Assembly: GCA_016025055.1 (NCBI GenBank)
Contig: CP065590.1
Location: 1,612,001 to 1,676,000, forward strand
From: Chryseobacterium indologenes
GTDB lineage: Bacteria; Bacteroidota; Bacteroidia; Flavobacteriales; Weeksellaceae
DNA length: 64,000 bases
Direction: 5' to 3'
Below, in pieces: positions 55,641-64,000 of this stretch (position 1 is the first letter of the stretch; each line of letters opens with the position of its first letter). Made by a program: the position numbers and the translations under genes. The notes under the pieces were generated by a model that saw only the letters and a program-made list of their open reading frames with translations, was not told the DNA's origin and did not search any database.

Positions 55641-56959
55641 ATGAAGCGTAAATACACAATAATACTTCTCTGGACCTCATTAGGAACAACACTGTTCTTC
55701 TTTTTGTTCTTTAACGAACGAAAAGACCTGTATACCTTTATGATCACTTTGCTGCTTTCCACAATGTATTCTTTTGTGCTGGGTTTTGGAAACGGGTTTA
55801 TTAATGAGTATCTCAACAAAAAATTTCCATGGTCTGAAGCCACCAGAACAAGAGCTGTCCTGAGTATTATTTCTATTATTATCGGCAACTTTATCCTCGT
55901 GTATTTCTGCAATTTTATGAATTATGTGGTGATTCAGAAAACGGCAACGGTTGAAGATTTTTTTTCAAGAAAATATGGGCTTACCAATTGGTTTATGATC
56001 AATATTGCCCTGTTGATTACCACCTTTCTTCATGCCAAAGGATTTATGGAAGAACTCAAGAAGACTTCCAGAAAAGAAGTGGTGGAACAGAAACTTATTG
56101 CCAAGTCAGCAAATGCGCAATTTGAGAGTTTAAAAAACCAGCTTGACCCGCACTTTCTTTTTAACTCTCTGAATGTTTTAAGTTCGTTGATTGATGAAAA
56201 CCCGCAGCAGGCCCAGAAGTTTACCGCTTCAATGTCAAAGATTTACCGATATGTACTTGAACAAAAGGATAAGGAGCTCGTAACGGTAGAAGATGAGATA
56301 GAATTTGCAAAAATCTATTGCGATCTTCTCAAGACAAGATTTGAGGATAGTGTAGATTTTAGCTTTGAAGTCAACAAAGAAGATTATCCCGAATATGTGG
56401 TGCCTCTTTCATTGCAGTTGTTATTGGAAAACTGCATCAAGCATAATTTTGCCACTTCATCAAGACCTTTGGTGATAAGGATCTTTTCAGATGGTGATAC
56501 CCTTTGTATTGAGAATAACCTGCAGGTAAGAGAGCAGATCAAGGAAAGCTCAGGTATAGGATTGGCCAATATTGTTCAACGATATTCTTTACTGACAAAA
56601 AGGAATGTTTTCATTGAAAAATCCGATGAATATTTTAAAGTAAAACTTCCGATGCTTCCTGCTAAACCCAATGCAGTCAGTACAGAAGTGGATAATGAAA
56701 CAGAAGCCTATCAGAAAGCACAAAAAAGAGTGAAAGAAATGAAAAGGTTCTATTCCAATCTTATTTCGTATTGCATTGTCATTCCTTTCCTGGTTTTTAT
56801 TAATCTGATGACAGAAAATGATAATCACTGGTTTTGGTACCCGGCTATAGGATGGGGAATCGGACTGGCATTCCGTGCATTGAGAATCTTCGGACTTGGG
56901 GATTCATGGCAGGAAAAAAGATCAAAGAAATAATGGAACAGCAAAAGCAACAGAAATAA
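55641..56959 (+). CDS. LytS-type histidine kinase with C-terminal 2TM domain (frameshifted near 3' end)
   Basis: About 439 residues. Start at ATG 55641 (MKRKYTIILLWTS). Four to six TM helices (1-135), then the His_kinase domain with QLDPHFLFNSLNVLSSLI (phospho-His), HATPase motifs LLLENCIKHNF and GIGLANIVQRY. From ~350 a 2TM domain (AQKRVKEMKRFYSNL, FWYPAIGWGIGLAFRALRIFG). One missing A in the A6 at 56914-56919 gives an ending KIKEIMEQQKQQK and a stop at 56959, overlapping the next ATG. A kinase whose 2TM module is repeated as stand-alone proteins downstream. Confidence 0.88.
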
Positions 56960-57258
56960 TGAAAACAAATGACGAAAATGAAAACCTGTATCAGCAGGCC
57001 AAAAAACAGGTAGAACGGTTGAGAGCGTTTTATATGCATCTGTTTGCCTATGCAGTGGTCAATATTCTGATCGTCTTTTATAACTATTCACAGCTTGCCC
57101 CGGGAGAAAGCTATTTTCAGTTTAAAAACTTTTTTACGGCAACATTGTGGGGAATAGGATTGGTAGCCCATGCTGTAACCGTTTTTTTGCCAAAAGCAAA
57201 TTTTGTAAAGAAATGGGAAGATCAGGAAATCAAAAAAATGATGGATAAAAAGGAATAG
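56959..57258 (+). CDS. 2TM domain protein 1
   Basis: 99 residues, ATG at 56959 overlapping the lytS stop by one base. Contains the same 2TM module (QQAKKQVERLRAFYMHLFAYAVVNIL, TLWGIGLVAHAVTVF, KWEDQEIKKMM). Two predicted helices. Likely translationally coupled to lytS. Confidence 0.85.
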   Translation: MKTNDENENLYQQAKKQVERLRAFYMHLFAYAVVNILIVFYNYSQLAPGESYFQFKNFFTATLWGIGLVAHAVTVFLPKANFVKKWEDQEIKKMMDKKE

Positions 57259-57325
57259 TATGTAAGCGCTTTTTAAATCAATTGGTTGATAACTAATCAT
57301 TTTTTAATCACAAAATCATACAGAA

Positions 57326-57895
57326 ATGAATACTCTTGAAACAGTCTTTGCCATTTCAATGGGAGCATGGTTTGTCACCGAATTTTTGTATAAAAACATG
57401 CTCAAATCTGCTGAGGAAGACAAAAAAAATAAAGATAAGTCTACCCTCAAAATCTTGTGGCTTGCTATTCCGTTTTCCATAATGGCGGCGGTGATCACCG
57501 CGGATCATACCAAATTACCTGTCGTTTCAGGATCCTGGATATCTTATGCCGGGGAAGCATTGATTCTGGTTGGAATTATTTTCAGATTTATAATCATCAG
57601 ATCTTTGGGCAAATATTTTACGGTTGATGTGACGATAAGACAGGATCATCAAATTAAGAAAGAAGGTTTTTACAGATACGTAAGACATCCTTCATATGCA
57701 TTTTCTCTGCTGACATCACTCGGATTAGGTTTGTACTTAAATAACTGGCTTTCATTGGTTTTGGCCTTTATGCCGCCGTTTCTTGCCTTTGCTTACAGAA
57801 TTAAAGTAGAAGAAGCTGCTTTGATAGAGCAGTTTGGAGAAGAGTATCTGGAATACAGAAGAAAGACAAAGAAATTGGTCCCGTTTATCTATTGA
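57326..57895 (+). CDS. Isoprenylcysteine carboxyl methyltransferase-like membrane protein
   Basis: 189 residues, about five TM helices. The catalytic region (FTVDVTIRQDHQIKKEGFYRYVRHPSYAFSLL, split) has the RHP-Y motif, and EEYLEYRRKTKKLVPFIY ends it, as in ICMT/PEMT-type methyltransferases. Substrate unknown. Sits between 2TM genes in the LytS/LytTR cluster, 67 nt after 2TM protein 1. Confidence 0.85.
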   Translation: MNTLETVFAISMGAWFVTEFLYKNMLKSAEEDKKNKDKSTLKILWLAIPFSIMAAVITADHTKLPVVSGSWISYAGEALILVGIIFRFIIIRSLGKYFTVDVTIRQDHQIKKEGFYRYVRHPSYAFSLLTSLGLGLYLNNWLSLVLAFMPPFLAFAYRIKVEEAALIEQFGEEYLEYRRKTKKLVPFIY

Positions 57896-57972
57896 AACAA
57901 AAATCTTTGTAAGGTTAATGCCTGTACGGAAGCATATAGGATCGTTGAAATAGCCGTTAGTTTGGAATTTTT

Positions 57973-58002
57973 ACAGTTCAGTATACATATTCTACCACTC
58001 GG
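57973..58002 (+). promoter_or_regulatory. Predicted LytTR direct-repeat site upstream of the 2TM-lytR genes
   Basis: ACAGTTCAG (57973-57981, exact LytTR consensus) and ACCACTCGG (57994-58002), 21 bp apart, like the site at 55553. Its end is 35 bp from the -7 box, compared with 34 bp in the lytS copy. Confidence 0.6.
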
Positions 58003-58012
58003 TAATATAAAA

Positions 58013-58044
58013 TTGATTTGAGGCCCTTTCCCGGCCTACATTTG
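58013..58044 (+). promoter_or_regulatory. Promoter of 2TM protein 2 - 2TM protein 3 - lytR
   Basis: TACATTTG -7 box at 58037-58044; TTG at 58013-58015 (21-nt spacer) or 58018-58020 (16-nt). ATG follows at 58086. Confidence 0.65.
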
Positions 58045-58085
58045 TCTCAACAAAAACAAACAACTTATCATTAAAAATTAAAAAA

Positions 58086-58379
58086 ATGGAAACGATCATC
58101 AACAAAGACGAATTAGCCTACAGAAAAGCTTCAAGAAGAGTAAAAGAATTAAAAGGATTCTACGGAAATCTTACCTCATACTGTTTAGTCATTCCTTTTT
58201 TAGCTGTTTTGAATCTTTTGACAGCACCGCAGTACTTATGGTTCTTATGGCCCATGATGGGATGGGGAATGGGACTTGCTGCCCACGGAATCACAACTTT
58301 CGGAATCGGAAAGGAATGGGAAGAAAAAAAGATCAGACAACTGATGAATGAAGACAGAAAAGGCACAAAAACACTTTAA
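58086..58379 (+). CDS. 2TM domain protein 2
   Basis: 97 residues with the 2TM pattern: YRKASRRVKELKGFYGNLTSYCLVIPF (split), WFLWPMMGWGMGLAAHGITTFG, KEWEEKKIRQLM. Closely similar to the C-terminal module of LytS. First gene after the second LytTR-like site. Confidence 0.88.
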   Translation: METIINKDELAYRKASRRVKELKGFYGNLTSYCLVIPFLAVLNLLTAPQYLWFLWPMMGWGMGLAAHGITTFGIGKEWEEKKIRQLMNEDRKGTKTL

Positions 58380-58410
58380 AAACCCATAATAACTTTAAAA
58401 ACTTACTACA

Positions 58411-58686
58411 ATGGACTACAATCAGGCACAACAACGGGTACATGATTTAAAGAAATTCTACAAACATGTTTTATGGTTCGGAATTCTCGCATTTATCATT
58501 TTCTTTGATGATATTTTCGAAAAGGGAATCTTTAATTTTTCTTTATGGGACGGTTCCGTGATCCTCGTCATCTGGGGGATTTTTCTTACCGTAAGAGCTG
58601 TAAAATTATTCCTTTTTGATGCTGACTGGGAAAAAGAAATTATAGAAAAAGAAATGAGAAAATCTAAACAATCCCAAAAGTTTTAA
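58411..58686 (+). CDS. 2TM domain protein 3
   Basis: 91 residues: AQQRVHDLKKFYKHVLWFG, then DGSVILVIWGIFLTVRAVKLF and DADWEKEIIEKEM. Two TM helices. Lies 31 nt after protein 2 and 58 nt before the response regulator. Confidence 0.88.
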   Translation: MDYNQAQQRVHDLKKFYKHVLWFGILAFIIFFDDIFEKGIFNFSLWDGSVILVIWGIFLTVRAVKLFLFDADWEKEIIEKEMRKSKQSQKF

Positions 58687-58744
58687 CAAACAGTTTTTTT
58701 GACTACTTTTATTTCAGAATTTTAAAACTAAAATCAGGAACTCA

Positions 58745-59488
58745 ATGATCAAAACTGTCATTATAGAAGACGAAAAACCAGCTTCAAGGAAATTAGAGAG
58801 AATGTTGAATAACTTCCCTGAAATTGAACTCGTTGCCAAAATAGAATCCGTAGAAGAAGGCGTTGAATGGTTCACCGAAAATGAGCACCCTCAATTGATT
58901 TTTTCAGACATCGTTTTGGGAGACGGGCTTTCTTTTGACATATTTGAGAAAGTTCCCACCAAAGGTTTTATCATCTATACCACAGCTTTTGATCAGTATA
59001 CCCTGAAAGCATTTAAATTGAACAGCATAGATTATCTCCTGAAACCCATTATGGACGAAGACCTTTCAGGTGCCGTAGAGAAATTTAAATCATTTATTCC
59101 TTCAGAAAATACAGGAGGCTCTCAGGACGTGAAGCAACTGATCAAAAAGGAGAAATCTACCCTTTCCAGAGTGTTGGTTAAGATAGGATATAATCTTAAA
59201 ATTGTACAGACAGAAGAAATAAGCTGTTTTTTCAGTGAAAATAAAATCGTCTATCTCCAGACAGAAGAGCGCACTTATCCGTCTGATTTTACCCTTGATG
59301 AGCTGGAAGATGTGTTGGATGTAAAAAAGTTTTTCCGGGTCAACAGGCAGTTTATCATCAATTCAGACTATATAAAAAATATTCACACTTCGCCCTACTA
59401 CAAGGTAGACCTGGAATTTCAGCCGCAGGAAGAAATTACCGTTAGCCGTGACCGTGTGAAAGACTTTAAAGACTGGCTGGTAAGCTAG
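58745..59488 (+). CDS. LytTR-type response regulator
   Basis: 247 residues. Receiver domain: IIEDEKPASRKLERML, phospho-acceptor Asp in LIFSDIVLGDG, IIYTTAFDQYTLKAF and YLLKP. C-terminal LytTR DNA-binding domain: SRVLVKIGYNLKIVQTEEI, CFFSENKIVYLQT, RVNRQFIINSDYI. It pairs with the LytS kinase and probably binds the direct repeats at 55553 and 57973, regulating both operons. Confidence 0.93.
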   Translation: MIKTVIIEDEKPASRKLERMLNNFPEIELVAKIESVEEGVEWFTENEHPQLIFSDIVLGDGLSFDIFEKVPTKGFIIYTTAFDQYTLKAFKLNSIDYLLKPIMDEDLSGAVEKFKSFIPSENTGGSQDVKQLIKKEKSTLSRVLVKIGYNLKIVQTEEISCFFSENKIVYLQTEERTYPSDFTLDELEDVLDVKKFFRVNRQFIINSDYIKNIHTSPYYKVDLEFQPQEEITVSRDRVKDFKDWLVS

Positions 59489-59586
59489 ATCATATATCCA
59501 ATCATTGTAACCCAAATCATATTGCCATGGATCTCATACTTTTATTCTTTAAACTATTCCTTTCCCTATTTACCTGATAAAGGAGA

Positions 59587-60812
59587 TTATTGATGGTAGA
59601 ACTTGGCGGCAGAATCAGTAAAATGATGAAAAGCTTCAGTAATTTCTTTCTGGTGTTTGTACGTCAAAGGAAAAGGAACCATATGTGAATATTCATACGG
59701 AAAATCTTTGATCTCAACATCCACATCAATATTCCGGTAACCACCTCGTAAGGTATTTAAAGCTTCGATTGGAGGGGCAACATTATCTTTTTCCAATACA
59801 TATGCTTTAATTTGAGACTGAATTTCACCTATTCGTTCCTCCCTCTCTTTTTGAAAATAATTGTAACGCAGCATCTTTTTGAACCAACTTTCCTGTGGAT
59901 GCAGCTCTTCATTCTGATAATGTTTCAGTCTACAGTCAAATTTAAAATCTGAGCTTAATAATTCAGTAAATACGGCGAGCATTGTAACGGTTGCCTGCGC
60001 ATCCATAATGTATTTTGAAATAGGAAACATGCGATCGATGGTCATTCCCCCGCAAAAACAAAATACTTTGGATCGGGTGAAAAAATTTTCAGGGTCAGCC
60101 ATTTTGATAATCAGAGAGAGAAAAGAGCCGATAGAATAGCCGAATAAATCCAGACTGGCATCAGAAGAAATACCCTTTATTTTGCCCTTTTTAATGTCTT
60201 TTACCACTTCAATGACATCGGAATAGGTCTGCAGTCCCGACCAGAAAACTCTTTGGGGATGAGCCCCCAGTCTTGAACTTATGGCTGCATTTACATACGA
60301 GTAGCTGGTATTTTCAGGGTATCTTTTTTCCTGAAATTTACAACCTGAGTCATGAGATGCCGGTCACTCCATATCAATTCTGCTCGATTCATATGGAAAG
60401 CGATGGGGAAGAGAATGACTGCTTTACGTGTTTTTTGAGCAAGCTCGTAAGCCCACGGCAGATATTTATCCCATTTTTTTTCATTCAATCCGTGGAAGAA
60501 AATGATACATCCGTCAGCGATATCTACATCAGCCCTTTTAAGAATATAATACTCGAATTTTTTATTAGATTCTATTTCAAAATCTTTGAGGTCTACAGAA
60601 GGTTGATGATAGTGTAAATAGGCATCCTCGTTAATTTCCAGTGGCAACTGATGCTCCCTGCAATCCTGGCTTGCCGATCCATGCAGAAGATCTGAAGCCA
60701 TAGAAACAAACGGGACGGCTTGAATGGTCAGATTTAAGTCTTTGATCTCCACGCCCTCTTTTCCGGAATCAAAATGACTTTTCAGTAGATCATACAACTC
60801 ATAATATTCCAT
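59587..60812 (-). CDS. DUF6051-like alpha/beta hydrolase (frameshifted)
   Basis: About 408 residues after restoring one base in the T6 tract at 60324-60329 (join: RKKRYPENTSYSYVNAAIS). N-terminal MEYYELYDLLKSHFD, then the hydrolase core IIFFHGLNEKKWDKYLPWA, AVILFPIAFHMNRA, and nucleophile elbow LFGYSIGSFLSL (GxSxG). Other fold features: SHMVPFPLTY near the C-terminal His. DUF6051 is the best family match; substrate unknown. Single gene, no obvious promoter box. Confidence 0.82.
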
Positions 60813-60979
60813 CGTAAAAGTATTGGTGGTTTATAATTAGAACATTTAAATTAGGTAATTATTGTTGCAATGCATTGATTTTAAATCACTAAATGTATTC
60901 AAGGCATAGAAGAAAAATGAAACATCGGTTATAATTTACCAGTGAAGCACATTACCCTCACTTTGACAAAGAGCAATTT

Positions 60980-61011
60980 TCCATTTTCCACTTTCAATTA
61001 TCCATTTTCCA
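60980..61011. repeat. Short direct repeat TCCATTTTCCA
   Basis: Identical 11-mers at 60980-60990 and 61001-61011 (21-bp period) in the intergenic AT-rich tract; low-complexity and probably of no function. Confidence 0.4.
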
Positions 61012-61027
61012 TTTTAAATAATAATAA

Positions 61028-61924
61028 TTATCTGTAATCAATCCTGTTAGAGTCGGTATCTTCAAGTTGTTTTAAGATAGAAGCAGGGATCTCATCACTG
61101 TCAACCGGGAAACTGATTGAGTCTGAAATAAAGCTCTTCCGGTCTGCTTTTTGAAAAATTTCGAACAAGGCGATAGGTTCCTGATTAAAACTGATGCAGG
61201 TACTTATAAAATGAATTTCGTGAAGTTTGTAGTCAGGATTTTTCAGCTTTTCTTTACTGTCTTTTATTCTTGAAATAAAATGCCTTTGCCGGATGAAGGT
61301 ATTGCTGTTCATAATGATGAAAACATAGTCGGAATAAGCCGTAACCTTACCAAAGTATTTATGATGGTCGCCGCCACTTCGTTCTATGAAATATTCCCCG
61401 GTGGTTTCAGACTTATAGATTTCCATGGCAGAACGCCAGATGCGATCTTCTTTTGCAAGAGAAGGGTTTTCCGGAAGATTTCTGTTATACGAATACCAGC
61501 AACCTACCAAACGGTCCAGAAGCACTGTATTTGGATTCACGTTATTCATCTCGATTTTCAGGTCGTTGAAATTAAAAGACTCCGTATTGGAATTAATAAA
61601 ATCTATGTAATTCGTATATCCTAATGCTTTGACAATCAGGCTCAGCTTGGCAAGGTTTGGCCTGCTTAAAACAGCATTTTCATTATGTTTGTGTTTTTTT
61701 AATTTGTTGATAATCAGGTGCTCGTACAGATAGTTTGTTCCCAGAAGGTCAGGTTCTTTTTTGATTCCTTTTTCGTTATGATCGTTGGTTATCAGGTCAT
61801 TGATTTCTGCGCCGATGTAGGACCATTCCGTTTTTGTGACATCTTCCCAATGGTTTTTCTTTAAAAATTGACGCCCCAGGAAATTCATTAACTTCTCAAG
61901 ATGCAGAATATCGTCCTTTTTCAT
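61028..61924 (-). CDS. Uncharacterised helical protein
   Basis: 298 residues, no signal or TM segment. Helical N-terminal half with LIINKLKKHKHNENA and LSLIVKALGYTNYIDFINS, followed by a mixed middle with YSYNRNLPENP and a beta/alpha C-terminus (ISTCISFNQEPIALFEIFQK). No family or motif recognised. Divergent from the GRDP-like gene; promoter unclear. Confidence 0.65.
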   Translation of the reverse strand: MKKDDILHLEKLMNFLGRQFLKKNHWEDVTKTEWSYIGAEINDLITNDHNEKGIKKEPDLLGTNYLYEHLIINKLKKHKHNENAVLSRPNLAKLSLIVKALGYTNYIDFINSNTESFNFNDLKIEMNNVNPNTVLLDRLVGCWYSYNRNLPENPSLAKEDRIWRSAMEIYKSETTGEYFIERSGGDHHKYFGKVTAYSDYVFIIMNSNTFIRQRHFISRIKDSKEKLKNPDYKLHEIHFISTCISFNQEPIALFEIFQKADRKSFISDSISFPVDSDEIPASILKQLEDTDSNRIDYR

Positions 61925-62038
61925 TTTTTTATTTTATACGACTAATTTAAGACTTTTATCAAACCGAAAAATATTCAAACAAGACTTTTATATTTTAAAA
62001 TCAAATGACATTTGAGTAGAAAATTAAAAAGTAAAACA

Positions 62039-62767
62039 ATGGAAACAAAATTGGTAGTAAAAGATGAGTTTCTTTGGAACAGGATATTGGGATTTTCCTT
62101 AGACGCTCCGGATGCAGACTTTCCGTTTTCGAAAAAGCTTGCAAAAGAAGAAAACTGGACTGCTGAATTTACAAAAACAGCAATTGAAGAATATAAAAAA
62201 TTTGTTTATCTCTGCTGTATTCTTCCTCATGGCGCTTCACCGAGTAAAATTGTCGACAAGGTGTGGCATATGCATTTGATCTATACCCAAAATTATTGGG
62301 AAGATTTTTGTCCTAATATTTTGAAAAGACCTCTTCATCATCACCCTTCAAAAGGCGGAAAATCAGAAAAAACAAAACATAGCAGTTGGTTCTCAGATAC
62401 ATTGAAGAACTATCAGACTGTTTTTCAATCTGAAGCTCCACAGGAAATCTGGTTGCAACCGGAAAAATCCGGAACTACAAACAAATGGTGGAGAAAGCTG
62501 GGGATTATTCCTTTATTTTCTGCACTTATGACATTGTCTTCCTGTCTGGGTGAGGTGTTAACGACCTTATTCGGGATTCTGGTTTCGATATTGGGAATCT
62601 TTTTAATTGCAATCGTGATCTCTTTATTTCAGGCGGGTAACAGTGAGCATAATGATGATGAAAGTTCGGGAGGAGGATGCAGTGGAGGCGGAAGCAGCTG
62701 CGGCGGAGGTGGCTGTGGAGGTGGCTGTGGAGGTGGTTGCGGAGGCTGTGGAGGTTGCGGAGGATAG
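62039..62767 (+). CDS. Glycine-rich domain protein (GRDP-like) with Gly/Cys tail
   Basis: 242 residues from ATG 62039. The N-domain (DADFPFSKKLAKEENW, FVYLCCILPHG, VDKVWHMHLIYTQNYWEDFC, RPLHHHPSKGG) fits the GRDP/PF07173 type with HxxH-like histidines. A TM pair (about 165-205) is followed by a C-terminal tail of repeated CGGG/CGG units (14 Cys in 33 residues). The tail may bind metal or form disulphides; it is unusual for this family. Cotranscribed with a small membrane protein 22 nt downstream. Confidence 0.8.
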   Translation: METKLVVKDEFLWNRILGFSLDAPDADFPFSKKLAKEENWTAEFTKTAIEEYKKFVYLCCILPHGASPSKIVDKVWHMHLIYTQNYWEDFCPNILKRPLHHHPSKGGKSEKTKHSSWFSDTLKNYQTVFQSEAPQEIWLQPEKSGTTNKWWRKLGIIPLFSALMTLSSCLGEVLTTLFGILVSILGIFLIAIVISLFQAGNSEHNDDESSGGGCSGGGSSCGGGGCGGGCGGGCGGCGGCGG

Positions 62768-62789
62768 TGGAATATAAAATTTAAAAGCT

Positions 62790-63140
62790 ATGAAAAAGAT
62801 AATCATTCATTCAATTCCGGTAGCGGTAAGCTGGGCATGGCTTTATGCCAACTATGCTACCTTAAATCCGATTGACATCCAAGGGCCGGTATTTTTAAAA
62901 TTTTATATAATCCTGCTCCTGACATCTTATGTATCAGTTTTCATTTTAAAATCAGACAAAGAAACCGTTTCAAAAATAAGCCTTTCCTTTTTGATCCTGA
63001 TTTTTGCTTTGGGGGCTGTAAAGCTGATCAGAGGAATAATTTTAGAAAAGCCAGTCGGTTTTTTATTGATGATTTTATTTGTAGAAGCCATTATAGCTTC
63101 GGTAATTATGTCACATGATGTAAAGGATAAAATTAAGTAA
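62790..63140 (+). CDS. Small four-TM membrane protein
   Basis: 116 residues with about four transmembrane helices (IPVAVSWAWLYANYAT, FYIILLLTSYVSVFIL, ISLSFLILIFALGAV, LLMILFVEAIIASVI). No recognised family. It follows the GRDP-like gene by 22 nt, suggesting a two-gene membrane unit. Confidence 0.7.
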   Translation: MKKIIIHSIPVAVSWAWLYANYATLNPIDIQGPVFLKFYIILLLTSYVSVFILKSDKETVSKISLSFLILIFALGAVKLIRGIILEKPVGFLLMILFVEAIIASVIMSHDVKDKIK

Positions 63141-63158
63141 GATCTCCTATAAAATAAA

Positions 63159-63180
63159 CCCGAAACAAAGTTGTTCCGGG
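63159..63180. terminator. Weak terminator between the small TM gene and mnmA
   Basis: Stem CCCGAAACA/TGTTCCGGG (one mismatch) with a 4-nt loop, flanked by AT runs; between convergent genes. Confidence 0.6.
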
Positions 63181-63240
63181 CTATTTATTTGTATGATGGC
63201 AAAGGTGCAATCACCGATGACTTTACTTTTTGCAATATGT

Positions 63241-64000
63241 TTATGAAATCACTCCGCTTCCTATAAGTTCTTCATCAATATACCATGAAGCAAACTGGCC
63301 TTCAGCAATCGCAGACTGAGGTTCTTCAAACTCTACATAAAAAGCGTCTTCAAACTGGTAAAGCGTTGCCTTCTGTAATGGCTGTCTGTATCTGAATCTT
63401 GCCATTACTTCCATGGAGCCGCCATTTTCCAGTTTCATATCTTCACGTACCCAGTGCAACTCGCTGTTATCAATTTTTAAAGCTTTCTTATAAAGTCCGG
63501 GGAAATGACTTCCTTCTCCTACGAAAATAATATTGTTTTTCATATCCCTGGAGACAATAAAGCAGCTTTCTTTGTGTCCGCCTATTCCTAATCCTTTGCT
63601 TTGTCCGATCGTGAAATATTGGGCTCCCTGATGTTTGCCGATTACTTTTCCGTCTGTTTTTTTATAATCAATTTTTCTTGACAAAAACCTGAGCTCTTCT
63701 TCTTTTGATGAAAATGCAGGTACTTCTGTCGAAAATAGCGGTGAATCTTTAAAAATTTCTACAATTTCTCCCTCATTAGGTTTAAGCTGTTGCTGCAAAA
63801 ATTGGGGAAGACTTACTTTCCCGATAAAACACAATCCCTGAGAATCCTTTTTATCAGCCGTGACAAGCCCGATTTCTTTGGCGATTTCTCTTACCTGTGG
63901 TTTTGTAAGTTCTCCGATAGGAAATAATGCTTTTGACAACTGATCCTGGCTTAGCTGACAAAGGAAATAAGACTGGTCCTTATTGTTATCTTTTCCCGCA
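63241..64000 (-). CDS. mnmA: tRNA 2-thiouridylase MnmA, C-terminal part
   Basis: Open to the right edge; the visible residues are the C-terminal ~250. [33 protein letters not shown] (catalytic Cys), [19 protein letters not shown] and [12 protein letters not shown] are diagnostic. It thiolates U34 of tRNA Lys, Glu and Gln using sulfur passed by a relay. The N-terminal PP-loop (GxGVDSS) and one catalytic Cys lie beyond the window. Confidence 0.97.
   Translation of the reverse strand, partial: AGKDNNKDQSYFLCQLSQDQLSKALFPIGELTKPQVREIAKEIGLVTADKKDSQGLCFIGKVSLPQFLQQQLKPNEGEIVEIFKDSPLFSTEVPAFSSKEEELRFLSRKIDYKKTDGKVIGKHQGAQYFTIGQSKGLGIGGHKESCFIVSRDMKNNIIFVGEGSHFPGLYKKALKIDNSELHWVREDMKLENGGSMEVMARFRYRQPLQKATLYQFEDAFYVEFEEPQSAIAEGQFASWYIDEELIGSGVIS

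Overview
The window looks like a chromosomal segment of a Bacteroidota (Flavobacteriia) bacterium, most likely Chryseobacterium or a close relative in the Weeksellaceae. The evidence is AT-rich intergenic DNA, TAnnTTTG-type -7 promoter boxes, few visible Shine-Dalgarno sequences, type IX secretion (T9SS) components and sorting domains, a MurF-alanine racemase fusion, SprE/PorW, 2TM-domain proteins and WG-repeat proteins. No rRNA, tRNA, CRISPR array, insertion sequence or prophage was recognised.

Layout. 0-5.9 kb (all minus strand): an ADP-ribose/NAD-metabolism island. It has a VWA protein, an adenylosuccinate-synthetase-like enzyme, a macrodomain, DUF4291, an 'ADP-ribosylation/crystallin J1' protein and a microbial PARG that runs off the left edge. 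A NADAR protein and an NrtR-type Nudix regulator are encoded upstream. Four copies of one 21-bp imperfect palindrome sit in front of the VWA operon, NADAR (two copies) and the regulator, which suggests one autoregulated regulon. 6-13 kb: a DUF1579 lipoprotein, a repeat-protein/T9SS pair, lepA, and an ECF sigma/anti-sigma/Spy-like operon. 13-18 kb (plus): DUF2520, KdsC, Maf, PorW. 18-24.6 kb (minus): tsaB, SDR, YraN, LD-carboxypeptidase, LysE, rnr, rpiB. 24.6-31 kb: pgk, two long AT-rich non-coding stretches, a methyltransferase, and mnmG flanked by two identical parS sites, so this part is probably near the replication origin. 31-36.4 kb (minus): ybeY, patatin/BamA, murF-alr, tdk. 36.5-42.4 kb (plus): an acidic repeat protein, rsmI, a WG-repeat protein, fabG, DUF6056. 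42.4-47 kb: guaC; then a three-gene unit (Lgt-like protein, two-TM small protein, radical-SAM enzyme resembling archaeal tetraether lipid synthase); then surE. 47.7-55.5 kb: Prc/S41 protease, sodC, PPTase, AraC-GyrI regulator, TonB receptor and partner. 55.6-59.5 kb: a LytS/LytTR two-component system interleaved with 2TM-domain proteins; matching 21-bp-spaced LytTR-like direct repeats lie upstream of both of its promoters. 59.6-64 kb: a DUF6051-like hydrolase, an unknown protein, a Gly/Cys-tailed GRDP-like protein, and mnmA (partial, running off the right edge).

Quality warning. Nine genes are interrupted by ten single-base length errors, every one at a homopolymer of 5-7 bases. They include rnr, prc, a TonB receptor (two breaks) and lytS. 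Eight are consistent with a lost base and two with a gained base. Because several of these genes are strongly conserved, unpolished sequencing error is likelier than gene decay. I annotate each as one full-length gene and give the position of the break.

How the genes work together. The best candidates for a poorly described system are (i) the ADP-ribose island with its own operator family, (ii) the Lgt-like/small TM/tetraether-synthase-like operon, which suggests lipid-lipid coupling chemistry in a Gram-negative bacterium, and (iii) the self-controlled LytS-LytTR/2TM membrane circuit.
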